From Burkholderia cenocepacia (GTDB taxonomy: Bacteria > Pseudomonadota > Gammaproteobacteria > Burkholderiales > Burkholderiaceae): a stretch of DNA of 64,000 nt. Both the position numbers and the translations under genes were made by a program. The stretch spans positions 124,001 through 188,000 of the forward strand of contig NZ_UAQZ01000014.1 in assembly GCF_900446215.1 (NCBI RefSeq), in the 5' to 3' direction. Of the stretch, positions 42,758-52,705 are shown in pieces (within the stretch, counting starts at the first letter, position 1; each line of letters opens with the position of its first letter). The notes under the pieces are model-generated. The model did not search any database, was not told where the DNA came from, and saw only the letters and a program-made list of their open reading frames with translations.

Positions 42758-43855
42758 TCAGGTCAACGACGTATCGACGATGCGGCGCGGTGTTTCGAGA
42801 TACTCCTTCGACTGCATCTCGACGATGCGCGAGACCGTACGCGCGAATTCGTTGGCCATCGGGCCTTCGACGTACAACTCCTCGGCCGGCACCGCAGCGG
42901 ACATCAGCAGCTTGACCTTGTGGTCGTACAGCACGTCGATGAGCCACGTGAAGCGGCGCGCTTCGGATGCCATCCGCGGCGACATCTGCGGCACCTCGGA
43001 CAGCACGATCGCATGGAAGCGGCTCGCCAGTTCCAGGTAGTCGTTCTGCGAACGCGGGCCGCCGCACAGCGTCGCGAAATCGAACCACACGACGCCGTCC
43101 GCCTTGCGCAGCGCCTTCAGTTCGCGTTTCTCGATATGCAGGATCGGGCTCTCGTCGGGCACCGCCGCGAGCTTGCCGAATGCATGGCGCAGTTCGCGAT
43201 CGGCCTCCGCGCCGAGCGGCGTGTGATACATCTTCACCTGCGCGAGCGTGCGCTGGCGATAGTCGACCCCCGCATCGACGTTGAGCACGTCGAGCTTTTC
43301 CTTGATCAGCGCGATCGCCGGCAGCATGCGGTCGCGATGCAGACCGTCCGGATACAGATCGTCGGGATCGTAATTCGACGTCATCACGAACTGCACGCCG
43401 TTGTTGAACAGGCGATCGAGCAGGCGGTACAGGATCATCGCGTCGGCGATGTCCGACACGTGAAACTCGTCGAAACAGATCAGCCGGTAACGCTTCGCGA
43501 TGCGTCGCGCGAGTTCGTCGAGCGGATCGGCCTGCCCTTTCAGCTCCTCGAGCTCGCGGTGCACTTCGCGCATGAATTCGTGGAAATGCAGGCGCGTCTT
43601 GCGCTGCACGGGTACGACTGCGTAGAAGCTGTCCATCAGGAAGCTCTTGCCGCGACCGACACCGCCCCACATGTAGACGCCGCGCGGAAGATCCGGATGA
43701 TTGATGAGCTTCTTGAAAGCGTTCGAGCGGCGCGCCTTGTATTCGACCCATTCGTCGAAACAGCGCTGCAGGCGATCGACGGCCGCGCGCTGCGCGGGAT
43801 CGGACTGATAGCCGCGCGTGGTCAGTTCGCGCGTGTAGTATTCGGTGACGTTCAT
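42758..43855 (-). CDS. zapE: ZapE (AFG1-like) cell-division ATPase
   Basis: A 365-aa ATPase of the AFG1 family, which in E. coli associates with the divisome and destabilises FtsZ filaments. Walker A GGVGRGKSFLMD is near 64-75 and Walker B CFDEFHV near 138-144. The usual pattern ITSNYxPDDLYPDGLHR is present as MTSNYDPDDLYPDGLHR. The start at 43855 gives the family length. It follows the odh genes on the same strand, behind a terminator. Confidence 0.93.
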   Translation of the reverse strand: MNVTEYYTRELTTRGYQSDPAQRAAVDRLQRCFDEWVEYKARRSNAFKKLINHPDLPRGVYMWGGVGRGKSFLMDSFYAVVPVQRKTRLHFHEFMREVHRELEELKGQADPLDELARRIAKRYRLICFDEFHVSDIADAMILYRLLDRLFNNGVQFVMTSNYDPDDLYPDGLHRDRMLPAIALIKEKLDVLNVDAGVDYRQRTLAQVKMYHTPLGAEADRELRHAFGKLAAVPDESPILHIEKRELKALRKADGVVWFDFATLCGGPRSQNDYLELASRFHAIVLSEVPQMSPRMASEARRFTWLIDVLYDHKVKLLMSAAVPAEELYVEGPMANEFARTVSRIVEMQSKEYLETPRRIVDTSLT

Positions 43856-43873
43856 CGGGCAAACCGGAAAGAA

Positions 43874-43905
43874 CGAAGGCGAGCGGGAAACCCCGCCCGC
43901 CTTCG
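43874..43905 (-). terminator. Terminator-like stem after lpdA
   Basis: CGAAGGCGAGCGGG and CCCGCCCGCCTTCG form a long stem around AAAC with one mismatch; on the minus strand it is followed by TTCTTTCC. It closes the odh cluster before zapE. Confidence 0.65.
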
Positions 43906-43953
43906 TCATGAGACGGCTGCGCCGGCCGACGGCCGGCAGGCGCTACCCCGTGC

Positions 43954-45384
43954 TCAGCTGTTCAGCGAGCGCTTGTCGACGGCGAGCGCCGCTTCGCGCA
44001 TCACTTCCGACATCGACGGGTGCGGATGGCAGATGCGGGCGATGTCTTCCGACGCCGCCTTGAATTCCATCGCCACCACGGCTTCCGCGATCAGGTCCGA
44101 CGCGTTCGCGGCGATCACGTGCACACCGAGCAATTCGTCGGTCTTCGCATCCGCGATCATCTTCACGAAACCGTCCGGCGCGTTCATGCCGAGCGCGCGA
44201 CCGTTGATCGAGAACGGGAACTTGCCCGTCTTGATCTCGCGGCCTTCCGCCTTCAGCTGCTGCTCCGTCTTGCCGACCCATGCGATTTCCGGGTACGTGT
44301 AGATCACCCACGGAATGCAGTTGTAGTCGATGTGCGGCTTCTGGCCGTCGATCACTTCCGCGACCAGCACGCCTTCGTCTTCCGCCTTGTGCGCGAGCAT
44401 CGGGCCGCGCACCACGTCGCCGATCGCGTACACGTTCGGCACCGCCGTGCGGCAATGGTCGTCCACGTCGATGAAGCCACGCTCGTTCGCCTTCAGGCCG
44501 ATCGCCTCGAGGCCGAGGTTGTCGGTGTTCGGCACGCGGCCGACCGACACGATCAGGCGGTCGGCGTCGAGCGTCTGCGCGTTGCCGTCCTTGTCCGTGT
44601 AGGCGATCGACACGCCGTTCGCGGTCGTCTTCACTTCACCGATCTTCACGCCGAGATGGATGTCGAGGCCTTGCTTCTTGAACAGCTTGGCCGCTTCCTT
44701 CGCGAGCGCTTCGTCGGCTGCGCCGAGGAATGCCGGCAGCGCTTCGAGCACCGTCACGTCGGCGCCGAGGCGACGCCACACCGAGCCGAGCTCGAGGCCG
44801 ATCACGCCTGCGCCGATCACGGCGAGCTTCTTCGGCACCGAGTCGAACGTCAGCGCACCTTCGTTGTCCGACACGATCTTGTTGTCGACCGGAATGTTCG
44901 GCAGGTGACGCGCCTTCGAACCCGTCGCGATGATCACGTTCTTCGCGGTGACGACTTCGGTTTCACCCTCGCCGCTCACTTCGATCTGCACGCCGGCGTC
45001 GGTCTTGCCGGTGAACTTGCCATGGCCCTTCAGCCAGGTGATCTTGTTCTTCTTGAACAGGAACTCGATCCCGCTCGTCATCTTCTCGACGATCGCGTCC
45101 TTGCGGCCGAGCATCTTCGCGACGTCGATCTTCACGCCGTCGACGGTGATGCCGTGGTCGGCCAGGTGATGCGACGTGTTCTCGAACTCTTCCGACGACG
45201 CGAGCAGCGCCTTCGACGGGATGCAGCCGACGTTCAGGCAGGTGCCGCCGAGCTTCAGCGCGCCGGCCGGGTTCTTCCACTTCTCGATACAGGCAACGGT
45301 CTTGCCGAGCTGCGCGGCGCGAATCGCGGCGATGTAGCCGCCGGGGCCGGCGCCGATCACGACGACGTCAAATTCCTTGGACAT
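43954..45384 (-). CDS. lpdA: Dihydrolipoyl dehydrogenase (E3 of 2-oxoglutarate dehydrogenase)
   Basis: This 476-aa flavoprotein reoxidises dihydrolipoyl groups with NAD+. The N-terminal FAD motif is GAGPGGYIAAIRAAQLG (12-28), the redox disulfide is in GGTCLNVGCIPSKAL, the NAD motif is GAGVIGLELGSVWRRLG and the C-terminal catalytic His-Glu pair is in HPHPSMSE. It is the third gene of odhA-odhB-lpdA, 81 bp after odhB. Confidence 0.96.
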   Translation of the reverse strand: MSKEFDVVVIGAGPGGYIAAIRAAQLGKTVACIEKWKNPAGALKLGGTCLNVGCIPSKALLASSEEFENTSHHLADHGITVDGVKIDVAKMLGRKDAIVEKMTSGIEFLFKKNKITWLKGHGKFTGKTDAGVQIEVSGEGETEVVTAKNVIIATGSKARHLPNIPVDNKIVSDNEGALTFDSVPKKLAVIGAGVIGLELGSVWRRLGADVTVLEALPAFLGAADEALAKEAAKLFKKQGLDIHLGVKIGEVKTTANGVSIAYTDKDGNAQTLDADRLIVSVGRVPNTDNLGLEAIGLKANERGFIDVDDHCRTAVPNVYAIGDVVRGPMLAHKAEDEGVLVAEVIDGQKPHIDYNCIPWVIYTYPEIAWVGKTEQQLKAEGREIKTGKFPFSINGRALGMNAPDGFVKMIADAKTDELLGVHVIAANASDLIAEAVVAMEFKAASEDIARICHPHPSMSEVMREAALAVDKRSLNS

Positions 45385-45465
45385 GACAATCCTTTCTACT
45401 TGTACGCCCGCAGGTTCGCGTGTGAGTGCGACCCTGCGGAACGGGTCGATGCAGTGAGACTCGGC

Positions 45466-46743
45466 TTACAGGTCGAGCAGCAGGCGTGCCGGATCTTCCA
45501 GCGCATCCTTCATCGCGACGAGCGACAGCACGGCTTCGCGGCCGTCGATGATGCGGTGGTCGTACGACAGCGCGAGGTAGTTGATCGGGCGGATCACGAT
45601 CTGGCCGTTCTCGACGACCGGGCGCTCCTTCGTCGCGTGCACGCCGAGGATGGCCGACTGCGGCGGGTTGATGATCGGGGTCGACAGCATCGAGCCGAAC
45701 ACGCCGCCGTTCGAGATCGAGAACGTACCGCCCGTCATTTCCTCGATCGACAGCTTGCCGTCCTTCGCCTTCTGGCCGAATTCGGCGATCTTCTTCTCGA
45801 TCTCGGCGAGGCTCAGTTGATCCGCGTTGCGCAGGATCGGCACGACCAGGCCGCGCGGCGAACCGACCGCGATACCGATGTCGAAGTAGCCGTGATAGAC
45901 GATGTCGTTACCGTCGATCGACGCGTTCACGAGCGGGAATTTCTTCAGCGCATGGACGGCGGCCTTCACGAAGAACGACATGAAGCCGAGCTTCACGCCA
46001 TGTTCCTTCTCGAACTTGTCCTTGTACTTGTTGCGCAGTTCCATGACCGGAGCCATGTTCACTTCGTTGAACGTCGTCAGGATCGCGTTGGTCTGCTGCG
46101 ATTCGAGCAGACGCTCGGCGATACGCGCACGCAGACGCGACATCGGCACGCGCTGTTCCGGACGATCGTTCAGCCACGTCGCGGCCGACGCCGGCACCTT
46201 CACTTCCGGCAGCGACGGCTTCGCAGCGGCGGTCTTCGCCGGTGCGGCGGCCGGAGCAGCCTTCGGTGCGCTGCCTGCAGCCAGCGCGTCGCCCTTCGTG
46301 ACGCGGCCGTCGCGGCCCGAACCTGCGACGTCGCCCGTCGACAGGCCCTTCTCGGCCAGCAGCTTCGCTGCGGCCGGCGATGCGGCGGCCGAGCTCGATG
46401 CGGTTGCGGCTGCCGGCTGAGCGGCCGGTGCGGCGGCAGCCGGCGCGGCGGCCGGCTTGACTTCGGCGGCGCCTGCCGCTGCTTCGGCAGCACCTGCCTT
46501 CGCTTCGGTGTCGATCGTCGCGATGATCTGGTCGGCCACGACCGTGTCGCCGTCGTTCTGCAGCACTTGCGCGAGCACGCCCGCTGCCGGTGCCGGCACT
46601 TCGAGGACGACCTTGTCGGTCTCGAGTTCGATCAGGATTTCATCCTGCGCGACTGCTTCGCCCGGCTTCTTCTTCCACTGCAGCATGGTGGCTTCCGACA
46701 CCGACTCCGACAGCTGGGGGACTTTGACTTCTACGATAGCCAT
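45466..46743 (-). CDS. odhB: 2-oxoglutarate dehydrogenase E2, dihydrolipoyl succinyltransferase
   Basis: A 425-aa acyltransferase core of the complex. The lipoyl domain (1-78) carries the modified Lys in ELETDKVVLEV, and an Ala/Pro-rich linker runs to about 120. The peripheral-subunit-binding domain (about 125-160) is followed by the catalytic domain (about 195-425) with SYDHRIIDGREAV near the C-terminus, holding the active His and Asp. One lipoyl domain is normal for this enzyme. The 136-bp gap to odhA contains an ACGGGAA...TTCCCGT stem (46838-46864). Confidence 0.96.
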   Translation of the reverse strand: MAIVEVKVPQLSESVSEATMLQWKKKPGEAVAQDEILIELETDKVVLEVPAPAAGVLAQVLQNDGDTVVADQIIATIDTEAKAGAAEAAAGAAEVKPAAAPAAAAPAAQPAAATASSSAAASPAAAKLLAEKGLSTGDVAGSGRDGRVTKGDALAAGSAPKAAPAAAPAKTAAAKPSLPEVKVPASAATWLNDRPEQRVPMSRLRARIAERLLESQQTNAILTTFNEVNMAPVMELRNKYKDKFEKEHGVKLGFMSFFVKAAVHALKKFPLVNASIDGNDIVYHGYFDIGIAVGSPRGLVVPILRNADQLSLAEIEKKIAEFGQKAKDGKLSIEEMTGGTFSISNGGVFGSMLSTPIINPPQSAILGVHATKERPVVENGQIVIRPINYLALSYDHRIIDGREAVLSLVAMKDALEDPARLLLDL

Positions 46744-46879
46744 GTGATTTTCCTGGATGCTTAATCTGGGGTGTGACGAGGTTCGTGCGATGCCTTCGGC
46801 CGGTGCGGTTCGCTACGCGCCCGGCGGGCCAAAAGGGACGGGAAAGCGCCGCGCGCCTTCCCGTTTCGCTTGACGTCGG

Positions 46880-49744
46880 TTATTTCGCGATCGATGCGCT
46901 CTTCAGGCGGCCGAATGCCCCTTCGATCAGGGCCTTCTGCTGCTCGTAGTGCTTCGCGTAGTAGCCAACCGCCGGCGAGGCCGAAGCCGGACGGCCGCTG
47001 TATGCCAGCTTCTGCCCTTCCTTCATGCCTTCCTTCAGATGGTGCTCGACGTAGAACCAGGGGCCCTGGTTCTGCGGCTCGTCCTGCACCCAGACCACTT
47101 CAGTCGCGTTCTCGTACTTCTTCATTTCGGCTTCGAACTGCTTGTGCGCGAACGGATACAGCTGCTCGATCCGGATGATCGCGACGTCGTTCGCCTTCGC
47201 TTCGCGGCGATGTGCAACGAGGTCGTAATACACGCGGCCCGAGCATACCAGCACGCGCTTGACCTTCTTCGCGTCGATGCCGCCGTCGGTTTCGCCCAGC
47301 ACCGGCTGGAACGAACCCTTCGCCAGTTCGGACAGGTCCGACACGGCTTCCTTGTGACGCAGCAGCGACTTCGGCGTGGCGACGATCAGCGGCTTGCGGA
47401 ACAGGCGGATCATCTGGCGACGCAGCAGGTGGAAGATCTGCGCCGGCGTCGTCGGCTGAACGACCTGCATGTTGTGGTCAGCGCACAGTTGCAGGAAACG
47501 CTCGATACGCGTCGACGAGTGTTCCGGACCTTGGCCTTCGTAGCCGTGCGGCAGCAGCATCGTGAGACCCGACACGCGGCCCCACTTCACTTCGCCCGAC
47601 GAGATGAACTGGTCGATCACGACCTGCGCGCCGTTGACGAAGTCGCCGAACTGCGCTTCCCACAGCACGAGCGTGTTCGGCTCGGCGGTCGAGTAACCGT
47701 ACTCGAAGCCCAGCACCGCTTCTTCCGACAGCACCGAGTCGATCACCGTGAACTTCGCCTGACCTTCGGCGATGTTCTGCAGCGGCACGTACGTGCCGTC
47801 GTTCCAGCGCTCGCGGTTCTGGTCGTGCAGCACCGCGTGACGGTGCGTGAACGTGCCGCGGCCCGAGTCCTGGCCCGTCAGGCGCACCGAGTAGCCCGAT
47901 GCGACGAGCGACGCGAATGCGAGGTGTTCGCCCATGCCCCAGTCGAGCGGCTGGTCGCCGCGCGCCATGTTGCGGCGGTCGTTGATCACGCGCTCGACGA
48001 GCGGGTGGACCTTGAAGTTTTCCGGGACGGTCGTGATGCGTTCGCCCAGGCGCTTCAGTTCGGCGAGCGGCACGGCCGTGTCGGCTGCGTCCGTCCACTT
48101 GCGGTTCAGGAACGGAACCCAGTCGACCGCGTACTTGCTCTTGTAGTTCGACAGGACCGGATCGACGGTGTGGTGGCCGTCGTCCATCGCCTTGCGGTAC
48201 GCCTTCACGTAGTTGTCGGCGTCTTCGGCGGTGATCACGCCCTGCTGCACGAGCTTCTCGGCGTACAGCGCACGGGTGCCCGGGTGCTGCGCGATCTTCT
48301 TGTACATCAGCGGCTGCGTGACCGCCGGCGTGTCCTGCTCGTTGTGACCCAGCTTGCGGAAGCAGACGATGTCGATCACGACATCCTTGTGGAACTGCAT
48401 CCGGTAGTCGATCGCGATCTGGATCGCGAGCACGACGGCTTCCGGATCGTCGCCGTTCACGTGCAGCACCGGCGCTTCGATCATCTTGACGACGTCGGTA
48501 CAGTACAGCGTCGAACGCGCATCGCGCGGGTCGGACGTCGTGAAGCCGATCTGGTTGTTGATGACGATGTGCAGCGTGCCGTGCGTGCCGTAACCGCGCG
48601 TCTGCGCGAGGTTCAGCGTTTCCATCACGACGCCCTGGCCAGCGAAGGCCGCGTCACCGTGGATCTGCACCGGCAGCACTTGCAGGCCGTCTTCGTCACC
48701 GCGACGGTCCATCCGCGCCTTCGCGGAACCTTCGACCACCGGGTTCACGATTTCGAGGTGCGACGGGTTGAACGCGAGCGACAGGTGGACCGGGCCGCCT
48801 TCCGTCGACACGTCCGACGAGAAGCCCTTGTGGTACTTGACGTCACCGGCCGGCAGGTCGTCGACGTGCTTGCCTTCGAATTCGGCGAACAGGTCGGCCG
48901 GCATCTTGCCCAGCGTGTTGACCAGCACGTTCAGACGGCCGCGGTGAGCCATGCCGATGATGATTTCCTGCACGCCGCTCTTGCCCGCGTGCTGGACGAC
49001 TTCGTCCATCGCCGCGATGAAGCTCTCGCCGCCTTCGAGCGAGAAGCGCTTCTGGCCGACGTACTTGGTGTGCAGGTAGCGCTCGAGGCCTTCGGCGGCC
49101 GTCAGGCGATTCAGGATGTGCTTCTTCTTGTCGATCGAGAACGACGGCGTCGCGCGGGTCGACTCCAGGCGCTCCTGCCACCAGCGCTTCTGTTCCGGAT
49201 CACTGATGTACATGTACTCGGCGCCGATCGTGCCGCAGTACGTGTCGCGCAGACCCTTGACGATATCGCGCAGCGAAGCCTGGTCGAAGCCGAAGTACAG
49301 GTTGCTTGCGCTGTAGGTCTGGTCGAGGTCGCCTTCGGAGAAGTCGTAGAACGCGGGTTCGAGCTCGGGAATGGCCGGGCGTTCGCGGCGCTTCAGCGGA
49401 TCGAGATTGGCCCATTGCGAGCCGAGGAAGCGGTAGGCGCTGATCAGCGACTGGACGTGCACCTGCTTGCGTGCGGTCGCGAGATTGCTGGTGCTTTCGC
49501 GCGGGATGAAGGCATTGGCCTTAGCACGCTCGGCGAACGATTCGACGATCGGGAAATGCGCAACGTCATTGGCGTTGGAGCCGTCCGTTGCAGGCACGTT
49601 CTGCAGCGCGTCGAAATACTCTCGCCAGTTCTCCGGCACCGACGCCGGATTGTTGAGGTATGCATCGTACAGTTCTTCAACGTACGAAGCATTGCCGCCG
49701 AACAGATAGGAGTTCAGCTGAAACTGCTTCATTACATCTGACAT
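46880..49744 (-). CDS. odhA: 2-oxoglutarate dehydrogenase E1
   Basis: The 954-aa thiamine-diphosphate enzyme of the TCA cycle that decarboxylates 2-oxoglutarate. It has the E1 N-terminal segment (NSYLFGGNASYVEELYDAYL), the substrate region GMAHRGRLNVLVN, the ThDP-binding GDAAFAGQGVVMETLNLAQ and the C-terminal E1 domain with LPHGYEGQGPEHSSTRIERFLQL. An AAAGGTGAG site precedes the start at 49744; an ATG five codons later is possible. The symbol sucA is equally used. Confidence 0.96.
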   Translation of the reverse strand: MSDVMKQFQLNSYLFGGNASYVEELYDAYLNNPASVPENWREYFDALQNVPATDGSNANDVAHFPIVESFAERAKANAFIPRESTSNLATARKQVHVQSLISAYRFLGSQWANLDPLKRRERPAIPELEPAFYDFSEGDLDQTYSASNLYFGFDQASLRDIVKGLRDTYCGTIGAEYMYISDPEQKRWWQERLESTRATPSFSIDKKKHILNRLTAAEGLERYLHTKYVGQKRFSLEGGESFIAAMDEVVQHAGKSGVQEIIIGMAHRGRLNVLVNTLGKMPADLFAEFEGKHVDDLPAGDVKYHKGFSSDVSTEGGPVHLSLAFNPSHLEIVNPVVEGSAKARMDRRGDEDGLQVLPVQIHGDAAFAGQGVVMETLNLAQTRGYGTHGTLHIVINNQIGFTTSDPRDARSTLYCTDVVKMIEAPVLHVNGDDPEAVVLAIQIAIDYRMQFHKDVVIDIVCFRKLGHNEQDTPAVTQPLMYKKIAQHPGTRALYAEKLVQQGVITAEDADNYVKAYRKAMDDGHHTVDPVLSNYKSKYAVDWVPFLNRKWTDAADTAVPLAELKRLGERITTVPENFKVHPLVERVINDRRNMARGDQPLDWGMGEHLAFASLVASGYSVRLTGQDSGRGTFTHRHAVLHDQNRERWNDGTYVPLQNIAEGQAKFTVIDSVLSEEAVLGFEYGYSTAEPNTLVLWEAQFGDFVNGAQVVIDQFISSGEVKWGRVSGLTMLLPHGYEGQGPEHSSTRIERFLQLCADHNMQVVQPTTPAQIFHLLRRQMIRLFRKPLIVATPKSLLRHKEAVSDLSELAKGSFQPVLGETDGGIDAKKVKRVLVCSGRVYYDLVAHRREAKANDVAIIRIEQLYPFAHKQFEAEMKKYENATEVVWVQDEPQNQGPWFYVEHHLKEGMKEGQKLAYSGRPASASPAVGYYAKHYEQQKALIEGAFGRLKSASIAK

Positions 49745-50060
49745 TTTACGCTCACCTTTCTTCGAGCTTCTCGAGAAATAGCGGGTTACTCAACCTTCCG
49801 CGACACGGCCTGACCGTTTAGCGGATTGCGAATCAAGTCTTGCTTGGAAGGACCTAAAACTTGCGTGCGCGCAGCATATCACAGAACCGATACCGGAGTT
49901 CACGGCGAAATGTGCCTGAAAGCACCGCGCGGCGGGGTTTTGCCGGATTGCCGCGACCTGCGGGAACAGTGTTTTGCAGGCAATCCGGTTGCCCGACGCG
50001 CGGATGCAAAAAAGGCTGCCCGAAGGCAGCCTTTTTCGTCGTGTCGGGAACGGCCGATGC
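49745..50060 (-). promoter_or_regulatory. Leader and promoter region of the odh cluster, plus typA terminator
   Basis: This 316-bp gap has no gene. It holds the typA terminator at 50008-50036 and the untranslated region of odhA. No convincing sigma-70 promoter could be fixed on the minus strand; TGATATGCT (about 49876-49884) is the best -10-like string but lacks a -35. Confidence 0.4.
50008..50036 (-). terminator. Intrinsic terminator of typA
   Basis: On the minus strand AAAAAGGCTGCC pairs with GGCAGCC around a TTCG loop and is followed by six T's, 24 bp after the typA stop. Confidence 0.93.
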
Positions 50061-51887
50061 TCAGTCGACCGCGCCTTCGCGGCTCGCGCGGCGACGTTCG
50101 TGTTCCTTCAGAAAGCGCTTGCGCAGGCGGATCGACTGCGGCGTCACTTCGACGAGCTCGTCGTCGTCGATGAATTCGACCGCGTATTCCAGCGACATCT
50201 GGACCGGCGGCACGAGGCGCACGGCTTCGTCGGTACCCGACGCACGCACGTTGGTCAGCTGCTTGCCCTTGATCGGGTTCACGACGAGGTCGTTGTCGCG
50301 GCTGTGGATGCCGATGATCATGCCCTCATACAGCGCGTCGCCCGGCTTCACGAACATGCGGCCGCGATCCTGCAGCTTCCACAGCGCGTAGGCCACGGCC
50401 GCGCCGTCGTCCTGCGAGATCAGCACGCCGTTGCGACGTTCGAAGACCGAACCGTCCTTGACCGGTGCGTACGAGTCGAAGATGTGGCTCATCAGGCCCG
50501 TGCCACGCGTGAGCGTCAGGAATTCGCTCTGGAAGCCGATCAGGCCACGCGCCGAGATCTTGTATTCGAGACGCGTGCGGCCGCGGCCGTCCGACGCCAT
50601 GTCGAGCATTTCGCCCTTGCGGCGGCCGAGCTCTTCCATCACGCCGCCCTGGTGTTCGTCCTCGACGTCGACCGTCAGCAGCTCGTACGGCTCGTGACGC
50701 ACGCCGTCGATTTCCTGCATCACGACGCGCGGACGCGACACGGCCAGCTCGTAGCCTTCGCGGCGCATGTTCTCGACGAGAATCGTCAGGTGCAGCTCGC
50801 CGCGACCCGACACTTCGAACACCGTTTCGTCGCCGGTATCCTTCACGCGCAGCGCGACGTTGTGGTTCAGCTCCTTCATCAGGCGGTCGCGGATCTGGCG
50901 GCTCGTCACGAACTTGCCTTCGCGGCCGGCGAGCGGCGACGAGTTGACGAGGAAGTTCATCGTCAGCGTCGGTTCGTCGACGGTGATCATCGGCAGCGCT
51001 TCCGGCGTGTCGACCGCGCAGATCGTCGCGCCGATGCCGACGTCTTCAATACCGTTGATCAGCACGATGTCGCCCGCTTCGGCCGACTCGACCTGCACGC
51101 GCTCCAGGCCCTTGAAAGACAGCACCTGGTTGATCTTGCGGTTCAGCACGTCGCCTTCCGGGCCGAAGCGCATCACGACCGGCTGGCCCGGCTTGATGCG
51201 ACCGCGCGTGATGCGGCCGACGCCGATCCGGCCGACGTACGTCGAATAGTCGAGCGACGTGATCTGGAGCTGCAACGGCGCTTCCGGATCGGCCGGGCGA
51301 ACCGGCACGTGCTCGAGGATCGCCTCGAACAGCGGACGCATGTCGCCTTCGCGGGCCGCCGGGTCGAGCGACGCGTAGCCGTTCAGGCCCGACGCGTAGA
51401 CGATCGGAAAGTCGAGCTGCTCCTCGGTCGCGCCGAGCTTGTCGAACAGGTCGAAGGTCTGGTTGATCACCCAGTCGATCCGCGCGCCCGGGCGGTCGAT
51501 CTTGTTGACGACGACGATCGGCTTCAGGCCGAGCGCGAGCGCCTTCTTCGTGACGAAGCGCGTCTGCGGCATCGGGCCCTCGACCGCGTCGACGAGCAGC
51601 AGCACCGAGTCGACCATCGACAGCACGCGCTCGACTTCGCCGCCGAAGTCCGCGTGCCCCGGGGTGTCGACGATGTTGACGTGCGTGCCTTCGTATTCGA
51701 CCGCGCAGTTCTTCGCGAGAATCGTGATCCCGCGTTCCTTTTCGATGTCGTTCGAGTCCATCACACGCTCGGCGACTTGCTGGTTGTCGCGGAAGGTGCC
51801 GGACTGGCGAAGCAGTTGGTCGACGAGCGTCGTCTTGCCGTGGTCGACGTGAGCGATGATGGCGATATTGCGAAGGGCGCGGGTCAT
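50061..51887 (-). CDS. typA: Ribosome-associated GTPase TypA/BipA
   Basis: A 608-aa translational GTPase with a role in ribosome assembly and stress. G1 AHVDHGKTT (12-20), the G3 segment DTPGHADFGGEVERVL and the G4 NKIDRPG motif are present. Domain II, the EF-G-like III/V domains and the BipA-specific C-terminus (RKRFLKEHERRRASREG) follow. It is monocistronic, with an extended -10 promoter upstream and a strong terminator downstream. Confidence 0.96.
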   Translation of the reverse strand: MTRALRNIAIIAHVDHGKTTLVDQLLRQSGTFRDNQQVAERVMDSNDIEKERGITILAKNCAVEYEGTHVNIVDTPGHADFGGEVERVLSMVDSVLLLVDAVEGPMPQTRFVTKKALALGLKPIVVVNKIDRPGARIDWVINQTFDLFDKLGATEEQLDFPIVYASGLNGYASLDPAAREGDMRPLFEAILEHVPVRPADPEAPLQLQITSLDYSTYVGRIGVGRITRGRIKPGQPVVMRFGPEGDVLNRKINQVLSFKGLERVQVESAEAGDIVLINGIEDVGIGATICAVDTPEALPMITVDEPTLTMNFLVNSSPLAGREGKFVTSRQIRDRLMKELNHNVALRVKDTGDETVFEVSGRGELHLTILVENMRREGYELAVSRPRVVMQEIDGVRHEPYELLTVDVEDEHQGGVMEELGRRKGEMLDMASDGRGRTRLEYKISARGLIGFQSEFLTLTRGTGLMSHIFDSYAPVKDGSVFERRNGVLISQDDGAAVAYALWKLQDRGRMFVKPGDALYEGMIIGIHSRDNDLVVNPIKGKQLTNVRASGTDEAVRLVPPVQMSLEYAVEFIDDDELVEVTPQSIRLRKRFLKEHERRRASREGAVD

Positions 51888-51969
51888 AGAAACCTGGAAA
51901 TCGTTTGAACGCGCAAACGCGCGCGCTCGTTTTCACGGGCGCGCGCTGTTGCAGCTTGGAAAGCCACAA

Positions 51970-51978
51970 ATTATAGCA
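51970..51978 (-). promoter_or_regulatory. Extended -10 promoter of typA
   Basis: On the minus strand TGCTATAAT is a perfect extended -10 element 83 bp before the typA start; the -35 is poor, as is common for extended -10 promoters. The rest of the 326-bp gap (51888-52213) holds no gene; the marR promoter and operator occupy its right end. Confidence 0.72.
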
Positions 51979-52150
51979 CGTGCGCGTGTCGACAGCTGAC
52001 CCGCACGGTGCAACGCAACAAAACGGGCGCCACCGCCACCCTTCCGAACCGGTCGACCGCCCGGCGCGCCGCCATCGAACGACCGAAAAAACCTTATCCC
52101 GACAAGGGACTCTCGCCGGACAAAGCGCGCGTTTGCCGTTCGATTAACAT

Positions 52151-52198
52151 TTGCCGCGGCAAGCAATTGTGCCTATACTGCTGCCTAGTCAACTATTG
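52151..52198 (+). promoter_or_regulatory. Promoter and candidate operator of the MarR regulator gene
   Basis: The palindrome TTGCCGCGGCAA (52151-52162) contains a -35-like TTGCCG; 17 bp on is TATACT (52174-52179). Just past the expected start is TAGTCAACTATTG (52186-52198), whose complement carries AATAGTTG. The same AATAGTTG occurs at 52704-52711 before the efflux genes. This looks like shared control by the MarR protein. Confidence 0.6.
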
Positions 52199-52213
52199 CA
52201 GCTTCAGGGTTTT

Positions 52214-52705
52214 ATGTCGGATTCTCCTACCCCACCGCCCGTTTCGCCGCTGTCTTCTTACCAGATGAACGACAGCGTCGGTTATCTGATGTCGCGCGTG
52301 AAGTCCGTGATGACCAACCTCGTCACGCAACGCACGCAGGAAGAGCTCGGCATCACGGGCACGCAGGCGAGCATGTTGTTCATGATCGCGGTCGGCAAGT
52401 GCTCGACGGCCGCCGAACTCGCGCGCGAATACGGGATCGACGCAAGCGCGGTCACGCGCCTGCTCGACCGGGTCGAGAAACGCGGCCTGCTGTCGCGCGT
52501 GCGCAGCGTCGAGGACAGGCGCGTCGTGCGGCTCGAGCTCACCGACGAAGGCCGTGCGCTCGCCGAACGGCTGCCGCCGATTTTCCGCAGCGTGCTCGAC
52601 CAGGTGCTGGACGGGTTTACGCCGGAAGAAGTCGGGTTCCTGAAGAGCATGCTGCGCCGCATTCTCAGCAACTATTGCGAGACGGCCGGCGGTAGCATCA
52701 CGTAA
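52214..52705 (+). CDS. MarR-family regulator of the efflux operon
   Basis: A 163-aa winged-helix repressor. The DNA-binding core is TAAELAREYGIDASAVTRLLDRVEKRGLLSRVRSVEDRRVVRLELTDEG (about 78-125), with the usual wing Asp-Arg-Arg. N-terminal and C-terminal helices form the dimer. It heads an operon-like row with an outer-membrane factor, an EmrA-type and an EmrB-type protein; EmrR in E. coli plays the same role and is released by drugs. Binding to the repeated AATAGTTG elements is inferred. Confidence 0.9.
   Translation: MSDSPTPPPVSPLSSYQMNDSVGYLMSRVKSVMTNLVTQRTQEELGITGTQASMLFMIAVGKCSTAAELAREYGIDASAVTRLLDRVEKRGLLSRVRSVEDRRVVRLELTDEGRALAERLPPIFRSVLDQVLDGFTPEEVGFLKSMLRRILSNYCETAGGSIT

Noticed and set aside
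46949..49741. A 930-codon frame antisense to odhA, and a similar 886-codon one antisense to infB (58812-61472)
   Set aside because: Both lie wholly within well-recognised genes, have low-complexity composition and no ribosome site.
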